Shown piece after piece: positions 6,628 through 14,759 of a stretch of 64,000 nucleotides of DNA (position 1 is its first letter; each line of letters opens with the position of its first letter). The notes beneath the pieces were generated by a model. That model was not told the DNA's origin. It ran no database searches and was given only the letters and a program-made list of their open reading frames with translations. Source of the DNA: Achromobacter sp. UMC46 (lineage in GTDB: Bacteria > Pseudomonadota > Gammaproteobacteria > Burkholderiales > Burkholderiaceae_B); assembly GCF_014170335.1 (NCBI RefSeq), contig NZ_LZZS01000036.1:1-64000 (forward strand), given 5' to 3'. Made by a program: the position numbers and the translations under genes.

Positions 6628-8088
6628 GTGGACGATCTCTCGCAGCAGGCATTCATGAACCACATCGACGGCGCCTGGGTGCCCAGCGCCACCGGTCGGA
6701 CTGCCCCCAACCTCAATCCGGCCGACACGTCCGACATCGTGGGCCGTTTTCCGGTGTCCGACGCCGAAGACGCCCGGCGCGCGGTGGAGGCGGCCGATAC
6801 CGCCTTCGCAGGCTGGCGCGACACGCCGATCTCCAAGCGGGCCGCCATCCTGTTCCGCGCCGCCCAGTACCTGGAGGACCACGCCGACGCCTTCGCGCGC
6901 GAACTGACTCGGGAAGAGGGCAAAAGCCTGAACCTGGCGAAAGACGAAGTGATGCGCTCGGCCCAGACGATCCGCTTCTATGCCGTGGAAGGGCAGAGCT
7001 TCACGGGCGAGACCTTCGCCAACGACGATCCCGACATGGTCGTCTACAGCCAGCGCGAACCGCTGGGCGTGGTCACCGTGATCTCGCCCTGGAACTTCCC
7101 CATTTCGATTCCGGCCCGCAAGATAGCGCCGGCGCTGATCACCGGCAACACCGTGGTGTTCAAGCCCTCGTCGGATGCGCCCTTGTCCGGCTACCGCCTG
7201 ACCGAGGCTCTTGTGCAGGCGGGCTTGCCTGCGGGCGTGCTGAACCTGGTGATCGGCCCGGCCAGCGCGGTGGGCCCGGCCATCACCACCGCCCGCGCGG
7301 TGCGCGCGATCTCTTTCACCGGATCGACCGCCGCGGGCGAACAGATCCATCGGGGCGCGGGCCTGACCACCCGCACGCAGATGGAGCTGGGCGGCAAGAA
7401 TCCGCTGATCGTGCTGGCCGACGCCGACCTGGACCGCGCAGTGGACCTGGCGGTGAAAGGCGGCTTTTCGCTAAGCGGCCAGGCCTGCACGGGCACCAGC
7501 CGCGTGCTGGTCGACGCCAAGGTGCGCCAGGCGTTCACCGACAAGCTGGTGGCGCGCATCCAGGCGCTGACCATCGGCAACGGGCTGGACGGCAACTTCG
7601 ACCTGGGCCCGCTGGCCACCCGCAAGCAGCTGGACAACGTATTGAGCTACGTTGCGGTGGGCAAGGAAGAGGCGACGCACGTGTGCGGCGGCGACGCCCT
7701 GACCGGCCCCGGCTTCGACCGCGGCTACTACGTCACGCCCGCGCTGTTCACGGATGTGACGCAGCAGATGCGCATCGCGCGCGAAGAGATCTTCGGCCCG
7801 GTCATCGCGCTGATCGAGGTCGACGGCTATGAAGACGCCATCGCCAAGGCCAACGACACCGAGTACGGCTTGTCGGCCGCCATCGCCACCACCGATGCGC
7901 GCTACGCGCACCGCTTCGCCCGCGACATCCAGGCGGGCACGGTGAAGATCAACCGCACCACCACCGGCAACCTGATCAACGCGCCCTTCGGGGGGCTGAA
8001 GCACTCCAGCACGTCCACGTTCCGCGAATCCGGCCGCGTGGGCCTGGAGTTCTACACGCAGATCAAGACCGTCTACCGCGCCGGCTAA
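6628..8088 (+). CDS. Aldehyde (semialdehyde) dehydrogenase, NAD(P)-dependent
   Basis: Encodes 486 residues of the ALDH superfamily. Visible motifs are the cofactor-loop S-P-W-N-F-P-I-S, the F-T-G-S-T-A glycine turn, the catalytic Glu in M-E-L-G-G-K-N-P and the catalytic Cys in S-G-Q-A-C-T-G. The G-Q-A-C-T-G-T-S-R context is closest to alpha-ketoglutaric and related semialdehyde dehydrogenases. The GTG at 6628 has AAGGAAG eight bases before it. An upstream in-frame ATG at 6562 lies inside site B and would make an unusual extension, so I reject it. It probably oxidises the aldehyde produced by the island oxygenase, and is followed closely by the HbpS-like gene and the reductase. Confidence 0.85.
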   Translation: MDDLSQQAFMNHIDGAWVPSATGRTAPNLNPADTSDIVGRFPVSDAEDARRAVEAADTAFAGWRDTPISKRAAILFRAAQYLEDHADAFARELTREEGKSLNLAKDEVMRSAQTIRFYAVEGQSFTGETFANDDPDMVVYSQREPLGVVTVISPWNFPISIPARKIAPALITGNTVVFKPSSDAPLSGYRLTEALVQAGLPAGVLNLVIGPASAVGPAITTARAVRAISFTGSTAAGEQIHRGAGLTTRTQMELGGKNPLIVLADADLDRAVDLAVKGGFSLSGQACTGTSRVLVDAKVRQAFTDKLVARIQALTIGNGLDGNFDLGPLATRKQLDNVLSYVAVGKEEATHVCGGDALTGPGFDRGYYVTPALFTDVTQQMRIAREEIFGPVIALIEVDGYEDAIAKANDTEYGLSAAIATTDARYAHRFARDIQAGTVKINRTTTGNLINAPFGGLKHSSTSTFRESGRVGLEFYTQIKTVYRAG

Positions 8089-8116
8089 GGCGCGGACAAC
8101 TGAAGAGGCTAGCCTT

Positions 8117-8596
8117 ATGAAACAGATCTATCGCCTGGAACTGGAAGAAGCGCGCGTCATGGTGCGCGCGGCCATTGCGAAGTCAGAAGCGATCGGCGTG
8201 CTGGAATCCATCTGTATCGTGGACGACGGCGGCTATCCCATCGCGCTCGAGCGCATGGACGGCGCCCGCATCACCGGCCCGCAGATCGCCTGGAACAAGG
8301 CGTTCACCGCGGCCGGCCACAAGCGTTCGACGCATTTGTTCAACACCCCGCCCAACGGACCGGCGCTGCCCGGCAACGAGGCCTTCGGCATCCAGTGGAG
8401 CTTTGACGGCAAGTTCGCCGTGTTCGTGGGCGGCTTTCCCATTGTCGTGAACGACGAGGTGATCGGCGGCATCGGGCTTAGCGGCGGCAACGGCGAACAG
8501 GACACGCAGGCGGGGGTGGCCGCGTTGGCGGCGCTGGCCGAACTGCTGGAGCCGCGCGGCATGAAAGTGCTGGTGCAGGCCGACATCAAGAAATAA
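8117..8596 (+). CDS. GlcG/HbpS-like protein (haem-degrading/PduO C-terminal family)
   Basis: Encodes 159 residues of the GlcG/HbpS fold: the N-terminal helix A-R-V-M-V-R-A-A-I-A-K-S, a V-D-D-G-G-Y-P-I-A-L-E-R-M-D-G strand, then G-G-F-P-I-V-V-N-D-E-V-I-G-G-I-G-L-S-G-G. The family occurs beside many catabolic operons (for example glycolate oxidation); some members bind haem and others cobalamin, but a general role is not settled. It has no signal peptide. It sits between the aldehyde dehydrogenase (28 bases upstream) and the reductase (12 bases downstream), so all three form one operon behind site B. Confidence 0.85.
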   Translation: MKQIYRLELEEARVMVRAAIAKSEAIGVLESICIVDDGGYPIALERMDGARITGPQIAWNKAFTAAGHKRSTHLFNTPPNGPALPGNEAFGIQWSFDGKFAVFVGGFPIVVNDEVIGGIGLSGGNGEQDTQAGVAALAALAELLEPRGMKVLVQADIKK

Positions 8597-8608
8597 GCGA
8601 GGCCCGCC

Positions 8609-9619
8609 ATGGCATACCGCGTGTTCATCCTGGAAACCGGCGCCTCTTTCGACGTGGACGCCGGCGAATCGGTGCTCGAGGCCGCCGGGCGCGCAGACGT
8701 CAAGCTGCCGCACGAGTGCACCTTCGGCGGCTGCGGCACGTGCCGCATCAAGCTGGCCGAAGGCACCGTGCGCTATGACGAATTCCCTATGGCGCTCACC
8801 CCGGAAGAAGCGGCCGAAGGCTACGCCCTGGCCTGCCAGGCGCGCCCGGAAAGCGATCTTTGCATCAGCGTGGCCAGCAGCCGTCAGGTGTTTCCCGAAC
8901 CGCGCCGGCTGGCGGCCACGGTGCAGCGCATCGATGCCTATACCGACGACATCATCCATCTGACGCTGGCGCTGCCGGAATCGGGACTGGACTTCGTGCC
9001 GGGCCAGTACATGAACGTGTTGCTGCCTGAGGGCGAGACGCGCAGCTTTTCCATGGCGTCGGCGGCGGCCGGCCGGCAGGTGGACTTCCATGTGCGCCGC
9101 ATTCCGGGCGGCCGCTACACCGACCATTGGCTGGGCCAGGCGCAACCCGGAGCGGCGCTGGATATCGAAGCGCCGCTGGGCGTGTTCAGCTATCACGAAG
9201 AAGACTGGCGCCCGCTTGTCATGATGGCGACGGGCACCGGCATCGCGCCCATCAAGGCGATCCTGGAGTCCCTGCTGGACAAGGACGATTGCCCGCCGGT
9301 CAGCCTGTATTGGGGCATGCGCACCGAGGCCGACCTGTACCTGCAAGACGAGATCGCCGGGTGGGCCGGCCGCTTGTATGAATTCAATTTCGTGCCGGTG
9401 CTGTCGCGCGCCGGCGCGGGCTGGAAAGGCCGCCGCGGCCATGTGCAGGACGCCGTCCTGGAAGACCACGGCGATCTGTCCGAACACGCCTTCTACCTGT
9501 GCGGTGCGCCCGCCATGATCCAGCAGGCCAAGCATCTGCTGGCTGTACGCGGCGCCAGCCTTGACCACATCTACGCCGACAGCTTCACCTTCCAGCACGC
9601 GCTGGCCGCCGCCGGCTGA
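8609..9619 (+). CDS. Ferredoxin-FAD/NAD(P) oxidoreductase (oxygenase reductase)
   Basis: Encodes 336 residues in three domains. The N-terminal [2Fe-2S] ferredoxin has ligands C37-x4-C42-x2-C45 and C76. The FAD domain contains R-S-F-S-M-A-S, and the NAD(P) domain contains M-A-T-G-T-G-I-A-P and a late C-G-A-P. This is the layout of reductases of multicomponent oxygenases such as phenol hydroxylase P5 or benzoate dioxygenase reductase. It closes the aldehyde dehydrogenase-HbpS operon. With no classical oxygenase nearby, the most likely acceptors are the two small ferredoxins and the diiron oxidase at 1333-3124. Confidence 0.9.
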   Translation: MAYRVFILETGASFDVDAGESVLEAAGRADVKLPHECTFGGCGTCRIKLAEGTVRYDEFPMALTPEEAAEGYALACQARPESDLCISVASSRQVFPEPRRLAATVQRIDAYTDDIIHLTLALPESGLDFVPGQYMNVLLPEGETRSFSMASAAAGRQVDFHVRRIPGGRYTDHWLGQAQPGAALDIEAPLGVFSYHEEDWRPLVMMATGTGIAPIKAILESLLDKDDCPPVSLYWGMRTEADLYLQDEIAGWAGRLYEFNFVPVLSRAGAGWKGRRGHVQDAVLEDHGDLSEHAFYLCGAPAMIQQAKHLLAVRGASLDHIYADSFTFQHALAAAG

Positions 9620-9660
9620 CGCGGCGGCGAGCATTCGGGGGCCGGGCCGCGCGGCGGCCG

Positions 9661-10098
9661 CTAGCGAAACACCAGCACGGGCAGGCGGGTCTTGGCCAGC
9701 ACGCGCTGGGTTTCGCTGCCCAGCAGGAACCCCGTCATGCCGTGGCGTCCGTGCGAGCCCATGATGATCAAGTCGCACCCCTGGCTTTTCGCCGTCTCGA
9801 CGATCGCCTCGTGCGGGTGGTCATTGACCATCACGACGATGTTGCAGGGCACCAGCGCATGGCGCGCTTCCATTTCCAGCCCGTCCAGATAGCCTTGCGC
9901 GTTCTTGCGCGCCTGGTCGGTGTGATGCGTTTGCGTGGTGCCCAGCATCTCGGCCTGATAGACCAGCAGATGGTCCTCCGGGATGGCGCGGATGAGGGTG
10001 ATGGTGGCGCCCATTTCCTTGGCGAAAACGAGTGCGCGCTTGAAAGCCGATTCGGACAGCAGGGAGCCATCCACGGCGATGAGCAAGTGCCTGTACAT
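9661..10098 (-). CDS. Universal stress protein (UspA family)
   Basis: Encodes 145 residues, the normal single-domain Usp length. It opens with the V-D-G-S strand and ends with the ATP-binding pattern G-x2-G-x9-G-S (G-S-H-G-R-H-G-M-T-G-F-L-L-G-S), so it should bind ATP. Usp proteins are cytoplasmic and help survival under stress or starvation. It lies convergent to the reductase gene and is transcribed alone. GGAGAGGCAAC precedes the ATG on the minus strand. Confidence 0.9.
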   Translation of the reverse strand: MYRHLLIAVDGSLLSESAFKRALVFAKEMGATITLIRAIPEDHLLVYQAEMLGTTQTHHTDQARKNAQGYLDGLEMEARHALVPCNIVVMVNDHPHEAIVETAKSQGCDLIIMGSHGRHGMTGFLLGSETQRVLAKTRLPVLVFR

Positions 10099-10324
10099 GT
10101 TGCCTCTCCTTTAGGAAAAGGAATGTCGAGCAACGGCGAATCCAGTATAGGCCCGCCGTTGCCCGCAATCCAGTCCCGCATATGGAGGAGGCGGGCCAGG
10201 GTTTCCAGCCACCTGCCGGCATAACGTCATGCCGACTAAGTATTTTTCCGCGCCCGCCAGCGGTGACAGAATCGCCTCTCACCCAGCAGCCCGCATTCCG
10301 ACGCGCGACCTTCGGCGAATCATC

Positions 10325-10918
10325 ATGAGCATCATTGCATTGGCGGGCAGCCCGTCACCGCGTTCCCGTTCTTCCGCGCTGCTGCGCTACGCCATCCACG
10401 CGTTGCGTGCGCGCGGGCTGGGCGTCGTGGAGCTGGGCTTGCGCGACATTCCCGCCGAAGAACTGATCGAAGGCCACTATTCGGGCGCCGGGGCCAGCGC
10501 GCTGCGGGCGCGGGCGGCGGCGGCCGATGCGGTGCTGATCTCGACGCCGGTCTACAAGGCGTCGTTTTCGGGCGGCCTGAAGGCCGTGCTGGACCTGCTG
10601 GACGAAAAGGCGTTCGCGGGCAAGACGGTGCTGCCGATCGCCACGGGCGGCAGTCCCGCGCATCTGCTGGCGCTGGAGTACGGGCTGAAACCGGTGCTGT
10701 CCGCCTTGGGCGCCCGGCACATCCTGGCTGGCGTCTACGCCACCGACAAGCAGGTGCGGCTGGATGAGGATGGCCGCGCCCATATCGACGACGACGTGCG
10801 CGGCCGCTTGGAAGAATCGGTCGACCGGCTGGCCGAGCAGGTTCTGCCGCGCGGCGCCGTCGCCCATGAAGCCTACGACCTGGGCCGCCTGGCGCTTGCG
10901 GGCGGCTTCAGCGTCTGA
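10325..10918 (+). CDS. ssuE: NADPH-dependent FMN reductase SsuE-like
   Basis: Encodes 197 residues of the flavodoxin-like FMN reductase family. It starts with L-A-G-S-P-S-P-R-S-R-S (FMN phosphate loop) and carries S-T-P-V-Y-K-A-S-F-S-G, typical of SsuE. SsuE supplies reduced FMN to the alkanesulfonate monooxygenase SsuD, releasing sulfite under sulfur limitation. The next gene is the small molybdopterin-binding SsuF homologue, as in Pseudomonas ssu operons, but ssuA, ssuD, ssuC and ssuB are absent from this locus. The 226 bases upstream contain no gene. Confidence 0.85.
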   Translation: MSIIALAGSPSPRSRSSALLRYAIHALRARGLGVVELGLRDIPAEELIEGHYSGAGASALRARAAAADAVLISTPVYKASFSGGLKAVLDLLDEKAFAGKTVLPIATGGSPAHLLALEYGLKPVLSALGARHILAGVYATDKQVRLDEDGRAHIDDDVRGRLEESVDRLAEQVLPRGAVAHEAYDLGRLALAGGFSV

Positions 10919-10987
10919 TCCCGCGCGGCCTTCGAACCCGCCCGGCGCCATGGCGGCGCCGCTTTTTTTCCTTTCAGGAGCAAGACC

Positions 10988-11203
10988 ATGACCATTCAAT
11001 CCATCAACGCCCGCAACCAGTTCCGCGGCAAGATCAAGGAAATCATCCTGGGCCCGGTGGTGTCCGAGGTGGACGTGGACACGCCCGCGGGCATCGTCAC
11101 GTCGGTGATCACCACGCGTTCCGTCAAAGAGCTGGACCTGCAGGTGGGCACCGACGTGCTGGCCTTCGTGAAGGCGACCGAGGTGTCCGTCGCCAAACTG
11201 TGA
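10988..11203 (+). CDS. ssuF: Molybdopterin-binding (Mop/TOBE) protein, SsuF-like
   Basis: Encodes 71 residues forming a single Mop/TOBE domain (A-R-N-Q-F-R-G-K-I-K-E-I start, then a T-T-R-S-V-K-E-L-D-L strand and V-K-A-T-E-V-S-V). Such proteins bind molybdate or oxyanions as oligomers. The size equals that of SsuF of the Pseudomonas putida ssu operon, which is needed there for growth on some sulfonates and sulfate esters. CAGGAGCAAG gives a strong ribosome site. It follows ssuE by 69 bases. Confidence 0.85.
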   Translation: MTIQSINARNQFRGKIKEIILGPVVSEVDVDTPAGIVTSVITTRSVKELDLQVGTDVLAFVKATEVSVAKL

Positions 11204-11218
11204 ACGCAGAGAGATCGG

Positions 11219-11243
11219 CGCCGGCGCTTTCCTTGCGCCGGCG
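11219..11243. terminator. GC-rich hairpin after ssuF
   Basis: CGCCGGCGC (11219-11227) and GCGCCGGCG (11235-11243) form a perfect 9-bp stem with a 7-nt loop, starting 16 bases after the ssuF stop. There is no T-run, so it may be a weak terminator or an mRNA-stabilising end. Confidence 0.5.
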
Positions 11244-11324
11244 TTAGGCATATATTGTCAGCGCGTCATCCGGCGGTTTCCTCCTGGCTTGTGGCTTCAT
11301 GCGTTGCTTCACGGAGAACGGTTC

Positions 11325-12725
11325 ATGCGTCGATTGCAAGGGTGGTTCATCGGCTGGTTGTGCCTGGGGCTGGCGGTTTGCCTGCCCGCCATGGCGCAGA
11401 CCAAGCTGGACAATGGGCAGTTGGATCAGTTGATGGCGCCCGTGGCGCTATACCCTGATGCGTTACTGTCGCAGATACTCATGGGGTCGACCTACCCCGA
11501 TGACATCGCCGCCGCGGCCAAGTGGTCGGCCGCGCACACGTCGGAATCCGGCGACAAGGCCGTCAAGGCGGTCGAAGGCGAAACCTGGGATCCCAGCGTC
11601 AAATCGCTGGTCGCGTTCCCGTCCGTCATGGACATGATGGGCCGACAGCCCGACTGGGTGAAATCCGTGGGCGACGCCTTCCTGGCGCAGCCGGACGGCG
11701 TGATGGATTCGGTCCAGCGGCTGCGCGTGCAGGCGGAAAAGGCCGGCAACCTGAAGAGCACGCCCCAGCAGAAGGTCACCTCCAGCACGACCGAAAACAA
11801 GACCGTGGTGGTGATCGAGCCCACCGACCCTCAAGTCGTCTACGTGCCCAGCTACAACCCGACCGTCGTCTACGGCGCCTGGGCCTATCCCACGTACCCC
11901 CCTTACTACTATCCGCCGCCGCCGGGCTCGGTCTTCGCGACCTCGCTGGTGGCCGGCATCGGTTTCGGCCTGGGTGTCGCCGCCGTGGATTCGATGTGGG
12001 GCGGATTCAACTGGGGACACAACGACGTCGACATCAACGTCAACCGGTACAACAACGTCAACGTCAATAACCGGATCAACAACGCCAGGAACAACAACGT
12101 CTCGTGGCAGCACAACCCGGCCAACCGCGGCAATACGCCTTATGCGGACCAGGCCAACCGCCAGCGCTTCGACAGCCAGCGCCAGGCGGGCCTGCAGAAC
12201 CGGCAATCGGGGCAGCAGCGCGTAGGTCAGGGCCAGGGCGGCCGGTCGCCTGGCGCCGGCGGAGCGCCGAATTCGCGTGATGCGGCTCGTGACCGCGCGG
12301 CGCAGTCCTTCGAAGGGCGTACGGGGCAGAACATCCCGGGGCATGCTGAAGCGGGCGCCCGTCGCGGTGAAGGCGCGGCCGGCCGGAGTCAGGGCGCGGG
12401 TGCCGGACAAGGCGCGCGCGACCGGGCGCAGGGCGGCCAGACGCCTCGCGCGTCCGGCGCATCCGGCGCCGGCACCCATGACCGGCAGGCGGCGGCGCAA
12501 CGCCAGCGTGCCGACGAATCGGCGGCACGCGACCGGGCCCGGGCGTCCAACAGCAGCAGCGCGCTGCACGACGCCGGCAACGGCGACCGCATGCGCCAAC
12601 AAAGCCACCGCAGCGACATGAACCGGGGAGGCGGCGGAGGCGGCTTCCAGCGTGGCGGCGGTGGCGGTGGTGGCGGCGGGCATATGGGCGGCGGCGGCGG
12701 CGGCCATTTTGGCGGCCGGAGGTAA
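11325..12725 (+). CDS. DUF3300 family exported protein
   Basis: Encodes 466 residues with a signal peptide (MRRLQGWF start, cleavage near A-M-A-Q). The DUF3300 domain follows (L-D-Q-L-M-A-P-V-A-L-Y-P-D-A-L-L-S-Q-I-L-M), reaching a Tyr/Pro-rich stretch near residue 190 and a glycine-rich hydrophobic span. The C-terminal half is disordered, Asn-, Gln-, Arg- and Gly-rich, and ends in long Gly runs with His. Its function is unknown; envelope location is likely. The ATG at 11325 has ACGGAGAAC in front. It is 5 bases upstream of the DUF2950 gene, a pairing common in proteobacteria that suggests a joint role. Confidence 0.85.
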   Translation: MRRLQGWFIGWLCLGLAVCLPAMAQTKLDNGQLDQLMAPVALYPDALLSQILMGSTYPDDIAAAAKWSAAHTSESGDKAVKAVEGETWDPSVKSLVAFPSVMDMMGRQPDWVKSVGDAFLAQPDGVMDSVQRLRVQAEKAGNLKSTPQQKVTSSTTENKTVVVIEPTDPQVVYVPSYNPTVVYGAWAYPTYPPYYYPPPPGSVFATSLVAGIGFGLGVAAVDSMWGGFNWGHNDVDINVNRYNNVNVNNRINNARNNNVSWQHNPANRGNTPYADQANRQRFDSQRQAGLQNRQSGQQRVGQGQGGRSPGAGGAPNSRDAARDRAAQSFEGRTGQNIPGHAEAGARRGEGAAGRSQGAGAGQGARDRAQGGQTPRASGASGAGTHDRQAAAQRQRADESAARDRARASNSSSALHDAGNGDRMRQQSHRSDMNRGGGGGGFQRGGGGGGGGGHMGGGGGGHFGGRR

Positions 12726-12730
12726 GCACC

Positions 12731-13603
12731 ATGGACAAGGGAGCTTTCATGACGAATGCCTGGGTTCGGACCCGCGTGCTGGGCGCCGCGACATTGCTGG
12801 CGCTGGGGCTGGCCGCGCCAGTGGGGGCGCAAAGCGTGTATCCGACGTCGCAGGCCGCGGCGGACGCTTTCGCCGACGCGCTGGCCACCAGCGATCCGGT
12901 CGCCATCGCCCGCGTGCTGGGGCCTGATCACAAGCAGATCGTGCCCGGCGGCGTGGCGCAGGACGACATCTACCGTTTCCTGGCAGCGTGGGCGAAGAAG
13001 CACGAGATCATCGCCGACGGCGGCCGCTCGTGGCTGGCGGTCGGCGATTCCGGATGGACCATGCCGGTGCCCATCGTGCAGTCGGGCAAGGGCTGGCGGT
13101 TCGACCCGGCGGCGGGCAAAGCCGAGATCCAGCGCCGCGCGATCGGCCGCAACGAACTGACCGCGATCGACACCCTGCAACAGCTGCAGGCGGCGCAGAC
13201 CCGCTATCAGCAAGGCGTGGGGCAGGGCCGCTATGCGAGCCGGCTGGTCAGCCGCCCTGGCACGATGGACGGCCTGTACTGGCCCGAGCTGCCCGGGGCG
13301 CCGCCGCAGGCCTTCGGGCCGGATGCGCTGGCGATGGGGCCGGAAGTGCCCGCGGCCGACGCCTTCGCCGGGTACCGCTACAAGGTGCTGCCGGGCGGAC
13401 AAGACGCCGCCTACCGCATCGTCGCGTGGCCGGCGCACTACGGCAAGACCGGCATCGGCACCTTTGTCATCGGTCCGGAGGGCGGCGTGCTGGAAGCGGA
13501 TCTGGGACCGTCGTCGGCGGCCCGGGCGGCGGCCTTGCGGGAACGCGATTTCGCCTCCGGCGCCTGGGTCGACGCCAACGCGCAACCCGTTGGCACCAAA
13601 TGA
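12731..13603 (+). CDS. DUF2950 family exported protein
   Basis: Encodes 290 residues with an N-terminal signal peptide ending near V-G-A-Q. The DUF2950 features follow: F-A-D-A-L-A-T-S-D region, W-R-F-D-P-A-A-G-K, an A-Y-R-I-V-A-W-P-A-H-Y-G segment and G-T-F-V-I-G-P-E-G-G. The function is unknown. GGAGG lies eight bases before the ATG at 12731; a second ATG at 12749 also has a ribosome site and would remove six residues. It is co-transcribed with the DUF3300 gene. Confidence 0.85.
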   Translation: MDKGAFMTNAWVRTRVLGAATLLALGLAAPVGAQSVYPTSQAAADAFADALATSDPVAIARVLGPDHKQIVPGGVAQDDIYRFLAAWAKKHEIIADGGRSWLAVGDSGWTMPVPIVQSGKGWRFDPAAGKAEIQRRAIGRNELTAIDTLQQLQAAQTRYQQGVGQGRYASRLVSRPGTMDGLYWPELPGAPPQAFGPDALAMGPEVPAADAFAGYRYKVLPGGQDAAYRIVAWPAHYGKTGIGTFVIGPEGGVLEADLGPSSAARAAALRERDFASGAWVDANAQPVGTK

Positions 13604-13628
13604 CTTTTTAGGATTTTTAGAGGATTTT

Positions 13629-13760
13629 CAGCCGGGGGTTGTTGCGGGGTCGCAACAGGCGTGTGCGTTTGTCGCCAAACCCCCGGCTGTTGCCCTTTTG
13701 AAAGGCGGCTGAGCCTAAAATGGCCGGCATTGGGATCGGTGCCCGATCCTTACTTGCCGG
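13629..13760 (+). promoter_or_regulatory. Structured leader before the beta-propeller operon
   Basis: Two nested elements. First, CAGCCGGGGGTT (13629-13640) pairs with AACCCCCGGCTG (13678-13689), enclosing GTTGCG/CGCAAC (13641-13656) and GGCG/CGCC hairpins, like a three-way junction. Second, CCGGCA (13724-13729) pairs with TGCCGG (13755-13760) around GGATCGG-TGC-CCGATCC (13733-13749), ending 4 bases before a TTG start. It could be a terminator plus a translation-control element; no known riboswitch class is recognised. Confidence 0.45.
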
Positions 13761-13763
13761 ACC

Positions 13764-14759
13764 TTGAAATTGAACCCCTTGCATTTTGTCCGCTACGCCC
13801 TGGCCGGCGTAGGGATGGCGCTTAGCGCAGCGGCGGCATCCGCCCCGATTTTTGTCCTGAATTCCCTGGACGCCAATGTCAGCATCGTCGACCCCGTCTC
13901 CTACAAGGAACTGCGGCGCGTGCCCACCGGCAAAGAGCCACACCACCTGTATCTGACCCCGGACGAAAAGTCCCTGATGGTGGCCAACGCCACGGGCGAT
14001 TCCATCACGTTGATGGATCCCAAGACCGGCGAGGTGCAACGCACTCTGACCGGCATCGTCGACCCCTACCAGCTGCAGTTCTCGCCCGACATGAAGTGGT
14101 TCGTCACGGCGGCCAACCGCCTGGACCATATCGACATCTACGCCTGGAAGCCGCTGGAAAAGGGCTTTGACCTGAAGCTGGTCAAGCGCATTCCCGCGGG
14201 CAAGACGCCCAGCCACATCATGATCGACAAGAAGAGCACGACGGCGTACGTGACCTTGCAGGACAGCGACCAATTGATCGCCATCGACCTGGCCACGCAG
14301 ACGCCCAAGTGGACGGTGTCCGTTGGCAAGACGCCGGCCGACGTGTTCCTGACGCCCGACCAGAAGACGCTGCTGGTGGCCCTGACCGGCGACTCGTTCG
14401 TGGAAGCCTACGACGTCAGCAACGGCCCGGCCAAGCTGGTCAAGCGCATCCCGACGGCCGCCGGCGCCCATGCCTTTCGCGCGCAGGGCGACAAGCGCCA
14501 CCTGTTCGTCAGCAACCGCACCGCCAACTCCATCAGCCGCATCGACATGTTGACGCTGGCCGTCACCGACACCTTCCCGGTGCCGGGCGGCCCCGACTGC
14601 ATGGACGTCCTGGCCGACGGCAAGACGCTGCTGGTCACGTCGCGCTGGGCGCGCAAGCTGACCGTGGTGGACCTGGAGCAGAAGAAGGTCGTCAATCAGG
14701 TGACGGTGGGCAAGTCGCCCCACGGCGTCTGGACGCTGAACCATGCTCCTACGCGGTAG
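13764..14759 (+). CDS. YVTN-type beta-propeller protein, exported
   Basis: Encodes 331 residues with a signal peptide (A-L-S-A-A-A-A-S-A-P) followed by seven-bladed beta-propeller repeats of the YVTN kind. Blades show D-P-x-S/T-x, P-x-x-L/I-x-L-T-P-D-x-K-x-L-x-V-A-N and V-G-K-x-P. No ATG exists at the N-terminus; TTG at 13764 or 13770 must be used, directly after a hairpin that could hide the ribosome site. The 3' end overlaps the deacetylase gene by 17 bases, so the two are translationally coupled. Such propellers act as binding scaffolds in the periplasm; ligand unknown. Confidence 0.8.
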   Translation: MKLNPLHFVRYALAGVGMALSAAAASAPIFVLNSLDANVSIVDPVSYKELRRVPTGKEPHHLYLTPDEKSLMVANATGDSITLMDPKTGEVQRTLTGIVDPYQLQFSPDMKWFVTAANRLDHIDIYAWKPLEKGFDLKLVKRIPAGKTPSHIMIDKKSTTAYVTLQDSDQLIAIDLATQTPKWTVSVGKTPADVFLTPDQKTLLVALTGDSFVEAYDVSNGPAKLVKRIPTAAGAHAFRAQGDKRHLFVSNRTANSISRIDMLTLAVTDTFPVPGGPDCMDVLADGKTLLVTSRWARKLTVVDLEQKKVVNQVTVGKSPHGVWTLNHAPTR

